Assembly (NCBI GenBank): GCA_022559985.1
Contig: JAFJTR010000029.1
Span: 1 to 64,000, forward strand
DNA: 64,000 bases
Direction of reading: 5' to 3'
From: Parastagonospora avenae f. sp. tritici 18332-5
Lineage: Eukaryota; Ascomycota; Dothideomycetes; Pleosporales; Phaeosphaeriaceae
Part shown: piece by piece, positions 23,273-33,618 of the stretch
How the letters are laid out: every line of letters begins with the position of its first letter
Numbering within the stretch: the first letter of the stretch is position 1
The notes under the pieces: model-generated
Told to the model about the DNA's origin: nothing
Databases searched by the model: none
Seen by the model: the letters and a program-made list of their open reading frames with translations, nothing else
Position numbers and translations under genes: made by a program

Positions 23273-24700
23273 TCATTTCCTCAGCACAACTTCCAACAGC
23301 GCCGTCTGCCCCTGCCCGTGGACCGTTTTCAGCTCGAACCTCTCGTCGGCCGCCTTGAACAGGGCCTCCCACTCGGCGCGGGTGCGCTCCTTAGCGCCCA
23401 ATCCCACTAACATCATGATATCCTGGCGGCGCATCGCGCGCTCCTCGTGCAGCGGCGTCCCGTCACCCAGGCATGGAAGCACTCGGTCGCTAATAAGAAC
23501 GGGCGTTCCTGCGGGCGAGGCCTCCAGCCCAGGCACAAGCGCGCGGAGGATGGTTGTCGAGTCAGCGTCGGCCCAGTTGTGGAAGACGTGACGAAGAAAG
23601 AAGGCTGCGACGCTACTACCGCCGGCCGGCTGCGGCTGGAAAAAGTCGTGCTGCTGAAGCTCGATGCGGCTAGCGACGGCCCGGTCCTCCTTGGCGAGGA
23701 ACGACCGGCCCTGGGCAAGCATTTTCTCGCTGTCCTGGACAACGAAGGAGAGGTGTGGGTAGCGACGCGCCAGTGCCATGGAGACGTGTCCGCTGCCGCC
23801 GCCCACGTCGATGACTGTGCCTCTGAGGGTGTCCCATGGGAACACATTACTGAGTGTGCTAGGCTTGCGGTCGACTGGACGGGCAGATGTGTTAGCCATT
23901 GCTTGTCAGAGGGGAAGATTCCAAGCTTCCAGACGTACTGGTTGTGACGCCCGCCATGGCCTTGGCAAACCGGGCAGCGTGCGCTGGGTTTTTGTTGTAG
24001 TAGTCAAACATGGTCGCGCCCAGACGCGTGGTAAAGGGCGAATGCACGAGGTCCGAGATTTGAGGGGATGCCCTGATGCAGTCGGCCGTCGACGAGGCGG
24101 ACTTGAACATATCATCCATGCTGCGCGCCGATCACGTAAGTCGTTGTATTTGGGTGGGGGAGGGGAAAGGAAAGAAGCTCACGAATATTGTCCGAGCCCT
24201 ATGAGGTTGTCGTCGCGCCCAAAAGCTGCACTGCATGCCGTGTGTGTGAACCAGCCGTCTTCAACTTCGCGGAAGATGCGATGGGTGCACAGGAACCTCA
24301 ACACCTGGCGCGCCCGGCCTTCGTCCATGCCGGCCTGGCGGGCGATGTCTTGGACGGCGATGCCCTCTTCTGCTGCCACGGGCACAATGGTAAAGAAGCC
24401 AAACTCAAAGGCGACCTGGAGGGCGGCCAGATCGTTGCTCGAGCCCATCAGGCTGCGCATCGTGGTCCGCGGGCCGACAACGAGCAAGCGAAGATCGTCG
24501 AGCGAGGCCGCGAGGCTGCTGCGCAGGGCGGCATGTTCGGGTGTGTCAGGCAGCTCAGGCGAGTCAGGCGAAAAGTCGGGAGCTGGGAGGTTCTGGGAGG
24601 CAAGCAGCGTCTTGATCTTGGCCGCGTCATTCACAATGTCCTGTGCAAGAGTGAGAATGTCGGTCGAAACATTCTTGTTGCCGTTGGTGACGACGTTCAT
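23273..24700 (-). CDS. O-methyltransferase (433 aa)
   Basis: Three exons on the minus strand: 24700-24183, 24120-23939, 23874-23273. The N-terminal ~170 residues form a helical/winged-helix dimerisation part (IAVQDIARQAG and LRFLCTHRIF are typical). The C-terminal half is a class I SAM-dependent methyltransferase of the plant-caffeate-OMT-like family, with VIDVGGGSG at about 256-263 and the HVFHNW stretch near 326 where the catalytic His lies. It would methylate a phenolic hydroxyl of the polyketide, as Bik3 does in bikaverin. The first intron leaves LGQYS joined to MDDMFK; the second removes an in-frame-looking tail. It is transcribed in the same direction as the regulator, with a motif-rich 700 bp between them. 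Confidence 0.93.
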
Positions 24701-24865
24701 GGTTGTGCCGGTGTGCTGAGCGCATGCTGAGTTGGGCGTCGAGCATTAGATAGGTAAAGAGCTTGCTGGACGGTCATGGAGGAATACACAGGTACGCAGG
24801 TAAACGTCGAGGCCAACTTCAGCTGATGCCCGAGCGCGCACGAGGAGGGCCATTGATGATGAACA

Positions 24866-24916
24866 CGGGAACTACGGGAACTACGGGAACTACGGGAACT
24901 ACTCGGGGATCATCCG
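24866..24916. promoter_or_regulatory. CGGGAAC tandem array upstream of the O-methyltransferase
   Basis: Four perfect 9-bp repeats of CGGGAACTA (24866-24901) run straight into TCGGGGATCATCCG (24903-24916). The array starts 166 bp upstream of the O-methyltransferase ATG. CGGGAAC is also the left half of the palindrome in the NmrA/monooxygenase promoter, and the final element is the same palindrome with one inserted base. This looks like a regulator-binding array, but a plain microsatellite is possible. Confidence 0.5.
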
Positions 24917-25414
24917 CTGGGCCTGGGCATGCATGGGGGTGGGGGTTACAAGTGGGGGTGTGGGTTGCAAGTGGGTCCGCAAGTGGGATTAGTCCGCAAG
25001 TGGATACCGGACGCACTGTGCCGCATGCAAGGGAGGAACTGCAACTGCAGCAAGCGGGCGCACTCTCAACAATATCGGACACCTGCGCGCGGACAATCGA
25101 CGACGGACGAAGAAATACATTGGCAGCGTCATGCCGTCATGCCGAGGTTATGACTCTACAGCTACACTACCCTACCGGGAAACTTGCCAGCTTCCCCCAA
25201 CGCTAGCAGGGTACGGTGCGCTCCGCATAAGCTTAGATCACGCGCATAAGCTTAGATATCGCGTATCAGCATGGATTGGCTAAAACGGTTCTTAATACAG
25301 GTAAGCTCTGTGGAGGTGGAGGAGCGACCGTAACCTGCCTCTATCTAGTGAGGATCCCGCTCCCTACTAGCGTTCGGTGAAGCTGGCAAGTTTGTGGCTA
25401 TCACTATGAAAGCG

Positions 25415-26680
25415 CTAGATCCTTATCATCCCGTCTCTTGAAGGGCCCGCAAACAGCCTCTTCACATCACCAACCTTCTTCTCAAGCCACAGCCGAGTGT
25501 AATCACACGCAATCACAAACGCCAAGTGGCACGACGGGTCTGGAGTGCTAGCTAACGCAATGTGCAGGTCCCTTATATGCAGCGTCAGCCGTGCTAAGGC
25601 CCTTTCCAGCTTGCAAAATGACAGCAGGTACAGCCTCTGCCGAATGTCCCTTTCGTCGTCGTCGTTCAGTTCGAGCACGCCCCACGACAGCCGAGGCTCT
25701 ACAAGGCCTCCCAGTGACAAGTTGATGCTGCTTAGAGCGCCAACGCCGCCGACGCCGGACCTGTGCTCCCTCTCGCCGTTTCCTAGCGACGCCATGTCGC
25801 CCACCGGCCCCGGCGTCGCCGACGACTCGCTGGCGAGCATCTTGAAGCCGTCGATCACGTAGCTGAGAAGCATCGCTATGGCCATGATGTGGACGGGCTC
25901 CGTGTCCTCGCGCCCGTGTACGCACACCATCGACGCCTCGCATGCCACGATGGATTGGTTCAGCTTGGCGAGTTGCGCATCGAGCGGCCGCTGGTCGTTG
26001 CTCCCGCCGCCGTCACCGCGCATCGACGCTAGCAGCTCCGTGGCGCCCGTATGGCAAGTGCAAGTACATTCGCCCTCATCGTCCAGCGCCTGATGTCCCC
26101 CCATGCCAACGGCGTTGCGGGTGTGGTTGGCGCCAAAGAGGAACTCCCCGTGCCAGGGCGTCGAGAAGTTGGCATACTCGGCTTCGGCTCCCGTCGTTGA
26201 CAGGTACCCAAGCACCGTTGACATGCTGCCTGTTACCACCGGTACTCCGAGTAGGTTGCTCAAGTCCAGCTGCGCGGCCTCGGTTTCTGTTGTCGCCGGA
26301 AACATGAAATCGTCCACAAGGCTTGCATGATCATTGTGCACCTCGGCGGGTTCGTCCAGCAATGCAACGGTCGTCGTCCTACTTATACTTTTGCTACTGG
26401 TGCTTGCACTGGAACGGGTATCGTCACTGGACGAGACCCGCGAGGGCCTCCCTGACCGTGAAGGGCCCCGTCCCCGCTGCGACGAGGGAATCAATATTGG
26501 CGGTGCGTCCTTGTGAGTCCTCCGTGACAGACCGTAGATGCACTTGGTTTTGTTGTGCTCACACCTCGCACAAATGGGCTTTTGCTGGCTGCACCGCACT
26601 TTGGACTCGTTGCAAGTGTTGCACGACGCTCGCAATCGCACCCTGTTTTCGCCTACCATGGCTGCTGGCCAAATTAGCAT
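25415..26680 (-). CDS. AflR-type Zn2Cys6 transcription factor (421 aa)
   Basis: Intronless cluster regulator. The Zn2Cys6 binuclear cluster lies at residues 20-47 with spacing C-x2-C-x6-C-x6-C-x2-C-x6-C, followed by a basic, Ser-rich linker. The second half (from about residue 205: CTCTCHTGATELL, then LNQSIVACEASMVCVHG and IMAIAMLLSYVIDGFKML) follows the AflR regulatory-domain pattern. It should be nuclear and activate the neighbouring genes by binding CGG-type sites. A second in-frame ATG at 26659 has a better context (CCATGG) and may be the true start; that would drop seven residues. The typical AflR site TCG-N5-CGA was not found in the promoters I checked, but CGG palindromes were. Confidence 0.92.
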   Translation of the reverse strand: MLIWPAAMVGENRVRLRASCNTCNESKVRCSQQKPICARCEHNKTKCIYGLSRRTHKDAPPILIPSSQRGRGPSRSGRPSRVSSSDDTRSSASTSSKSISRTTTVALLDEPAEVHNDHASLVDDFMFPATTETEAAQLDLSNLLGVPVVTGSMSTVLGYLSTTGAEAEYANFSTPWHGEFLFGANHTRNAVGMGGHQALDDEGECTCTCHTGATELLASMRGDGGGSNDQRPLDAQLAKLNQSIVACEASMVCVHGREDTEPVHIMAIAMLLSYVIDGFKMLASESSATPGPVGDMASLGNGEREHRSGVGGVGALSSINLSLGGLVEPRLSWGVLELNDDDERDIRQRLYLLSFCKLERALARLTLHIRDLHIALASTPDPSCHLAFVIACDYTRLWLEKKVGDVKRLFAGPSRDGMIRI

Positions 26681-27914
26681 TCTTGTTATGTTTAAATAAA
26701 GGATACAGTACGTGCCTACAGTATCAGAATCCTACACCAATCGCACCGCAATTCGCTAGTCAACGAAGCATTCTGTGTACCAAACGTGCGATACCCTGCG
26801 GTACAGGAAGAGGGGATGGATGGACGGATGTGATGAGAATGCCACTCCCGTCAGCCATGCATCCTATTATAAGACGGGGGGACAAATCTGTGGATGTGGA
26901 AGGATTGCATGTAAGCCTCAACACTGTGTTAAGAGTACTTCCAAGGAATCTTAGTACATCTTATCTCGTGTGCAAAGGGGAGACATGTATGGCTATCCTT
27001 TCCCCCTGTCGACGCCACCAAGCTTAGCGAAAACTTAAAAGACGCCTGATTTTTCAGCCACTTGGGAGCTGACGTGCTGGATCAGGAAGCTGACTGCGCC
27101 TATTCCTCCGCCATGTTTTAGACTTTCCAGCTATAGCGAGAAAATGCCTGACCCAAAGGAATTTGATAAAACTCAAGGCGATCTTCACTGATTCATTCAA
27201 CAGATCTACGGTCAGATGGAAGCTAACACTGATCGATTTTTGCTGGCTTCGCTTCCGCCTAATAATCCTGCCTGTAACCCTACAGGTCGATAGGAAGGTG
27301 CTGTCTACCTATGTAATGACTAATCCTGGAGCTGAAGGTAAGGGCTTCGTAAAAGCTGTTAGGGTGCGTCACTCGCCTGAATGCGTCACTCGCCTAACTG
27401 CATCCCGAGGTCACTCGCATGACGCTCACGTGAGATAGTTGAGTAATCACACGTCTTTTCGCTACGCTTCGTGGCGTCGACAGTTGGTCCCCAGGCGGCA
27501 GCCCATACATATCTCCCCCTTGTAGGTTCCCGAGCTCCATCTGATTAGATAATGGCTAGAGACTCCGAGGCCAATGATAATCTTATCCCCGAGGCCAATA
27601 ACAATCCTGTCCCCGAGGCCAATGACATTCTTAACCCCGAGATCTTTGTAGGATGCAGGTACATGCTTATCAATCTATAACGTCTGGCTCGGTGGCCAAG
27701 AAACGCGGGAGAACTGTAGGGCTGGCATAGCGAGATAGATTGGCTGAGCTCAGGAGACAGATTGGGGCGATTTATGGGGTTGTTGAAGCGGTAAACGGGA
27801 TCGCTAGGTCGGATGGAGGAGATATTTAAAATACATTCAATGCCCCCTTCAAAAGAGACAGGACCATACTCAAGCTCCATACCTACTGAATATTCCCTTC
27901 CTCTCTTCCTCACG
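26681..27914. other. Intergenic region with a 24-bp minisatellite
   Basis: No gene is supported. It should hold the promoters of the regulator (minus) and of the TRI14-like gene (plus). CTCGGGAAC occurs on the minus strand at 27526-27534. A long ORF at the left part of this stretch overlaps the regulator on the other strand and has no recognisable content. Confidence 0.5.
27564..27642. repeat. 24-bp tandem minisatellite (about 3.3 units)
   Basis: CCGAGG recurs at exact 24-bp steps (27565, 27589, 27613, 27637), each followed by CCAAT in the first three units. On the minus strand each unit carries CTCGGGG, twice as TCGGGGA, the same short motif seen upstream of the PKS, monooxygenase and O-methyltransferase genes. 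Confidence 0.75.
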
Positions 27915-29083
27915 ATGAAGTTCCCCTCCGCAGCAAAGCTAGTCACAACCTCAGTGATATGCATAGCCACATTCGCCGATGCTCGCCTCGCAACTGAAGG
28001 ACGGAGCATGGAAGTAGCACGTGCAGAAAAATGCACGACTCCAAAAGGCTCGTTTGAGATCAACCAGTTCATGCTGTATCCTGAAAACGTAGATTTCGAC
28101 TTCAAGTCTTGTTTGCTTTACCTTGGGTGAGTTTGTTTTCATTTCCAAACAAACTCTTTTCTAATCCTTCAAAACCCATAAAATCATCCACTAACGGCGC
28201 GGGTACCTATAGCTCCATCTACAACGCCACCATCGCAGTCTACAACCCTGCCACCCAGAAAACCAGCATCCTCACCGTCCCTGGCGTCACCGGCAAGTAC
28301 CCCGACGTCGAAATCGGCGCCGTAGCCATAAACCCCTACACCGGGCTCCTCGAATTCGTCGCCAACGCCCCCGTCGCATTCAGCAGTTTCGGCGCCGACC
28401 TATCCGGCACAAACCTATACATGAACTACAACCTCTCGAGCAAGAAATTCTCCGCGCCGCTGAACCTGACGGCGCTCGTAACAAAAGGGACGTACAGCGG
28501 GTTCCAAGACATTGAATTCGACGCGCAGGGCCACTCGTACGTCGTAGGCACATACCCGGGCTCCATCGTGCGCATTGAGAAGCACGGCACGCGCGCCGTC
28601 GAGTGGTACAAGTCGCCGCTGAGCGCGACTGTGTATGCGTACGGCGGCCTTGTCACTGCGGGCAATTATCTTATCACGAACGATAATAATCCGCCGCGCT
28701 TGCTGCGGTTCGACATGCGCGCGGCTAAGGGCGAGCCGGTGGAGATACCTATATCTAGTCCGCGTAATGTCTCCGAGGCGCTGCGTGGCTCTGACGCTAT
28801 TCTGCTGCCTAAGAAGTACCGTGGCACGGTTATGCTTGTCAGTCTGGACATCAATGATATCAACGGCGTGGCGGTCCTGAGGTCGAAGGACGGGAAGTGG
28901 GAGCGGGCGGAGGATCTGGGGACGGTTTTGAACACGGTTGAGGGCGGATTTGCTACGTCGACTGTGCAGATTGGAGAGCGGATTTTTATGGTTGAGGAGT
29001 TTTTCTTGGATAGCCCGAGGACGCGTAGTGCGTTTCCGTTTGTGGATATTACGGAGGAGGTGGATAGGTTGGTGAAGGCTTGA
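27915..29083 (+). CDS. Secreted TRI14-like / SMP-30-type beta-propeller protein (360 aa)
   Basis: Two exons (27915-28126 and 28213-29083). An N-terminal signal peptide (about residues 1-23, ending near FADA) is followed by a propeller-type sequence. Recurring motifs include LYLGSIYNATIAVY, GFQDIEFDAQGHSYVVGTYPGSIVRI and LLRFDMRAAKGEPVEI. The pattern resembles the TRI14 family, first named from trichothecene clusters, where it affects virulence rather than the core chemistry; no enzyme activity is established there that I know of. It has several N-glycosylation sites. It adjoins the polyketide cluster and may be its outer member, or an independent secreted protein. The family call is from memory of conserved patterns and is moderately certain. 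Confidence 0.75.
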
Positions 29084-29332
29084 GGAGGTTGTAGAGGGAT
29101 AGATAGCCTCTTCTACTCATTCTTATATTGAGCTGGTCTTTCGTGGGATACTCAACTTGCGGCATGTAAAGCTATGTCGCATGTAGAACTATACGTACAC
29201 GAGATCGACTCGGTTCCTGATCATTCAATGCTCCCGTCGCGAGGCACTGCATCTGATGGCGCTAGAATCTTATATGTATTCGCTCATCCTGACCATGTCC
29301 AGAGCCCTCTCCATTCACTCTTTTAGATACCC

Positions 29333-30641
29333 CTAGCTTCGAAAATATGGTGGTGTCATGGTATATAAGTTCAAGCAGGCATCGCTCAGCTTGTGAAAGT
29401 CACTGCTGACCAATTTGTGGTTCGGGAACTTCTCGTAGAGCGTGTAGAAGAACTGCATCAGGCGTGTGGGTATGTACCCCGGTTGACTGAGCGCGCCCTT
29501 CCATGGCACCAGACTCTTCAAATTCTGCACGATTCGCGAGCCTTGCAGCGGGTGTGGGTACGTCTTGCAAGCCGCATGACGGCGTTCAAGAAATTGCTTT
29601 GCGACCGGGTCGAGGGATCGGGAGTAGTACTCGAAGAGCTCGCCGCGAGGGTCGACGATGACGTGCGACTGGTAGGGCGCGCCGGTTTCGAAGTCGTACT
29701 TGAGGGCATCGTGCGCAAAGTTATCGAAGACTTCCAGCGCAAGGAAGTAACATGGCGAAGACACGTAGATGTCCCAATCAAATATCGAGCGGTTGACAAT
29801 TTCAACCTTGTCCGAGTGCACTCTTGCGTACGCCGACTGACCCAGCCCTTGTTGCTGTAGATGCGCAAGCTGGCTGGAAATTTCAATGATCTTGAACTTT
29901 GTCCGCTCATACACCTCAGGATGCACGTCTCTTATGTAGTCCAAGATATTCAACATCATGGTACCGTTACCCGCACCCATCTCATAAATATTCAAATCGT
30001 GATATGGGTACGCATTGTACTTGTAGTCCTCCACCAAGTACCGCGCAATCGCTTCGCCATAGTATGGCGAGAAGAGCTCGGTAGGTGTATGCCATAGCTG
30101 GCGGAGCTCGTTTGGTTCTTGGTAGTCGAGCGAATCTTCGAAAGAGATGTAGCGCTGCCGTAATTGCTGGAAGAAATCGTCCTCGTTGGACATGGAGTTG
30201 AAGTCAAAAGGGTCGCCCGGGGAGAAGATGACGACCTGCTTCGAGAAGTAGCCGTAGTTGGGGTTATAAAGACTGTCTATACCAGATTTAGCTCTCTATA
30301 AGCTCTGTCTGGGCCATTAGGAGCATCTGGCCTTCAATAAAGTCCCGCAGAAGCATCTTTACTCTCCGCGGTCTTTCCCTTCTACTCCGCAGCATATCCG
30401 CAGTCACCAGCGGATACCTTTCAAACTCTTCTGTTCTTTCTTGCGGGAACGCATTCTTCCTCGGCGTCCATCGCGACTCCCGTTTTGTCTCCCCCTCAGC
30501 AAATCGCGTGGCCTTTCCCCTCCGTTGAGTATTTGGAGTGCGGGCAGCCGCAAGAGCTGGTCGAGCTCCGCGGGCCAGGCATTGCGACGCCCGGTGCGAG
30601 AAAAGCTGACGGAATATCCGGGTGACGAGCGGGGAGTCCAT
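29333..30641 (-). CDS. MidA/NDUFAF7-family mitochondrial methyltransferase (417 aa)
   Basis: Two exons, 30641-30332 and 30276-29333. The second carries the core: DSLYNPNYGYFSKQ, then the SAM-binding stretch YEMGAGNGTMMLNIL, FKIIEIS, and ALEVFDNFAHD, all typical of the DUF185/MidA family. NDUFAF7 methylates an Arg of complex I subunit NDUFS2 during assembly. The fungal group with this sequence type (like yeast YKL162C) is less understood. The first exon begins with an Arg/Ala-rich, acid-free ~40 residues that fit a mitochondrial targeting signal. The 55-bp intron uses a GC-AG pair (30331 to 30277). With it, LLRDFIED joins SLYNPNY seamlessly; without it there is an in-frame stop. It is a likely single-copy conserved gene inside otherwise variable DNA. 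Confidence 0.88.
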
Positions 30642-30961
30642 TGACGCCTGGTTGGATGTACCAGACCAAAGTGCGGGAGTGTGGGAAGCTATCGGCGCGC
30701 AAGCACGTGGTGAGGTTTGCGGGTCCTTCATGTGCCAAGATTGTCCTAGCTCCACCACCGAACCATGGATCGTTCGCTCAAGTCGCAAAATAATGAAAAG
30801 CGCTAGACTCCTACAACAGCTTTTACGGCTTGGAAGACGTAAAGTATGAGGACCGAATAGTTCTAGGTACTTCTATCTTGCTCCGAGAAAGCGGACCAGA
30901 CAGTCTGAGCTTTTCCTGCACTCAGAGGCCAACTCGCCTACAAAATTCGGCGAATCCAGTG

Positions 30962-31387
30962 ATGCCAGCGGATCACACTCGATACTATGTACTGGGAGCA
31001 TTCGCCCTGGGCATAGTCCTGACCCTCGCGTATGAGAGACAGTCCGAAATTGCCGAGAAACTTGACCACAATGACGCACGTCAACAGCTCAAGCAGCAAC
31101 AGAAGCTTATATCCGGGCTTGCGAGAATTAACAATCTGGACGTGTTGAAGAGAAGCCTGGTAGAAGTTGATCTCTCACTAGAGAAAGGTGCTGGAAGTAT
31201 CAAAGAAGGTGTCAGCCTGGCACCTCAGTTCACACGGTACACTGTGAACTGTATCTCACGTGACTCTGTTAGTCACTTGATTACTCATCTGGTTGTGTAT
31301 ATGATCGCTCTCTTTCGCTCTCTCAATACAACAACCTTCTTCCTCCTTCATATCTACACTGTGCTCCCACATCCAACAGTAGGCTAG
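30962..31387 (+). CDS. Hypothetical small membrane-anchored helical protein (possibly incomplete)
   Basis: An ORF from the ATG at 30962 encodes one N-terminal transmembrane helix (YYVLGAFALGIVLTLAY) followed by a charged, coiled-coil-like stretch to about residue 90. The last ~50 residues are hydrophobic and of lower quality, so an intron beginning near 31206 and a further exon are possible; I could not place the acceptor. It is divergent from the MidA-type gene with 320 bp between the starts. I do not recognise a family. Confidence 0.4.
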   Translation: MPADHTRYYVLGAFALGIVLTLAYERQSEIAEKLDHNDARQQLKQQQKLISGLARINNLDVLKRSLVEVDLSLEKGAGSIKEGVSLAPQFTRYTVNCISRDSVSHLITHLVVYMIALFRSLNTTTFFLLHIYTVLPHPTVG

Positions 31388-32020
31388 GACGGCGATCCAG
31401 CGCATTCGACCCAGCATCGTCTCGTAACAGAACATCAACATTTAGCAGATTCACAAACAAATTACTAAGCGTAAGAAACTCCAACGGAAATCTCTATCAG
31501 CTTTACCCGGATGGAGCATATGGTTGAAAGAATACAACATCGGGTCTCCATATGCAATCATTACTACATGAGTAATCTTGTACTGCAATTGTGCGCCACG
31601 AACATCGAGACTGTCGATCTACAGCTTCACTTGGCGTCAAAGAAGATGGTGAGCAAGCGATTGGGTCGACTCACGATAGCCGCTAAATTAGCCTAGACGT
31701 TATACGAACTTTCGCACAGCGACTCCGCATACCCTTGTCGTCGTTTCGTTGCTGGGGATCGCCTGTTCAAGCGCGATATAATTGCCCCATCCTTGATTAA
31801 TACCACCATGAGCATATCCCCGGGATGCGCAATGAGAACTAAACTATTCCTCTTTTGGCCGGATAGACGAATCCAAGACTGGACCTGGGCTATTCACGAT
31901 GATGTGTAAGAATCGTGCACCTAGAGTAGCTTGGCGGCACACGAAATCCCTGGAATATTTCTGGACACGCCATGGTTTCGCGGCAAACGTACAATTTTTT
32001 TTAACCATGCAGGTTTCTTA
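31388..32020. other. Gap without a supportable gene
   Basis: Only short ORFs are present (up to 61 residues), and none has recognisable content. Part may be the missing 3' exon of the preceding small gene. Confidence 0.4.
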
Positions 32021-32431
32021 TCATTTCTCTTCAAATCCATATACGATATCCGCCTTCAGCTCTTTGGCCTTCGTCTCCAGCTGTGTCAAGCTCTTTTCAA
32101 TATCCTCCAAATCCTCCTTCGCAATCTCCTCCGCTCTCCATCTCTGCAGTCCAGCAACCACGTATATTCCTACTATATTCTCGAGCGCCACGCTCTTCAC
32201 GACGTCTCTGTAGCTTGAGATGTCTTGTTCCAACATTTCCAATTCGGCTTTGAGCGAGTTGACTCCTGCCGCACGGTCTGTTGCCATGATTGCAGCGCTC
32301 GCTTCGTGGTATAGGCGCGCTATGAGTTTCCAGCGGGAGTTGATCTTATCGTAGTGTGCGGGGAGAACCTGCCAGAATGTTGAGTCAAAGAGGTGAGCAT
32401 AGGGCATTTGGTGGGTTGTGTTGGACGTCAT
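32021..32431 (-). CDS. Hypothetical coiled-coil protein (136 aa)
   Basis: ORF from an internal ATG at 32431 (an upstream in-frame ATG at 32479 would add 16 basic residues). The protein is almost entirely helical and charged, with heptad-like patterns in LKAELEMLEQDISSYR and EEIAKEDLEDIEKSL, and a short hydrophobic piece in the middle (ALENIVGIYVVAGL). I recognise no family. Codon use looks coding, with few rare triplets. It belongs to a run of small helical ORFs over 31-37 kb that may be lineage-specific. Confidence 0.5.
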   Translation of the reverse strand: MTSNTTHQMPYAHLFDSTFWQVLPAHYDKINSRWKLIARLYHEASAAIMATDRAAGVNSLKAELEMLEQDISSYRDVVKSVALENIVGIYVVAGLQRWRAEEIAKEDLEDIEKSLTQLETKAKELKADIVYGFEEK

Positions 32432-33618
32432 CTTGGGGCGTGCAGCAGTGCGACCTCGAGAGCGTCTGTGCGGATACAAGGATTGCGCGAGAAGGAGGTA
32501 ATACGGAGTGCAAAGACATGACGCTGAATGACTGAGTATGCAAGTTATTTTAGTTCGTACTTTGGGATTGAATTAATTCGTGATTGTGAGGTGCAGGTCA
32601 CATGCTACATTTGTGCGACTGTTCAATGTCACGTAATACTGGGATTTTGTCACTGAACCTAGATACCAGGCTCAGTTGTCTTATTTCCACTTCGTCTGTA
32701 ACCCGTGCTGGAGTATTGCCAAGAATTAGATCTATTGCTTCCAAAAGATCAACTAACGAGGCTTTCTTTTTCAACCTTTGGCTACAACTGTGTTGTGAGA
32801 AACGCCGGTAGGAGTTACCACACTCTAAATCTATATGCATAGAAACCTACCTACCTTCCTGAAGAATTCTCTCCATGGCCGCCGTGAAATGAAACTCGGC
32901 GATGGGACATTCTTGTGGAGTCTTTCCTCAAATCGTTCTTGGCGATCAACGCCCATCGAGCGGAATGGACCAGACTGTTAACGAATTATAACTATGGTAA
33001 GGTTGCCAGAGGGTAGCTCACTTGTTCCAACATTGCGTCAACCACAGAACGCATATGAGCTTTCAAAACATGATTCATTATTATGGGAAACAGGAAGTCG
33101 ATGCATCCGCTCATAATCCTGAGGATATGGCCGCTCCAGTCTTGTATGATGGGAGGACATGAAGTTTTGCCTTTGCAACTTCCAATATCACCGACACTCC
33201 GAAGCCATTTCCGGTCACATTTGTAGATTCTCAGAATATACAAATCACGATTCGTACGATCGTGTTCTTCTAGTATCTCAATCCTGTGTGAGACGGCGAG
33301 CCACCCTACATGGAAGTACTAGCTTAAATCATTGACTAGATGTCCACGCCTCACACTACCACATCCATTTTGGTTCTTGTTGGACAGGGACTGGCCAATG
33401 TTGTGCAAACAGGCTCTGTGCGTATCACTCACGCTGATCACCAAAGTCAGCTCACTGTGACCTAAATTACCCCACCAACCCGCGCTGAGTCTTGTGATCG
33501 TGACTGTTTAAGTGCACATACCACAAGTCTTGGATATAAAGGTGTTCTGGAGTCGAATTCATATCACAATCTCGTTACAAACAGTATTCGCAAACAACAT
33601 TCACAAATAACATTCACA
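32432..33618. other. Gap of ~1.2 kb; core promoter at its right end
   Basis: I see no supportable gene. TATAAAG occurs at about 33534, some 85 bp before the next start codon. The leader just before that ATG has an AACATTCACAA-type triplication. Confidence 0.45.

Noticed and set aside
23778..24719. Plus-strand open frame of 313 codons
   Set aside because: It lies antisense to the spliced O-methyltransferase, is Arg/Ser-rich and has no domain; it is a shadow frame.
26323..27027. Plus-strand open frame of 234 codons
   Set aside because: It overlaps the 5' end of the Zn2Cys6 factor on the other strand. The composition is Cys/Trp/Ser-rich without pattern, and no promoter or family is recognised.
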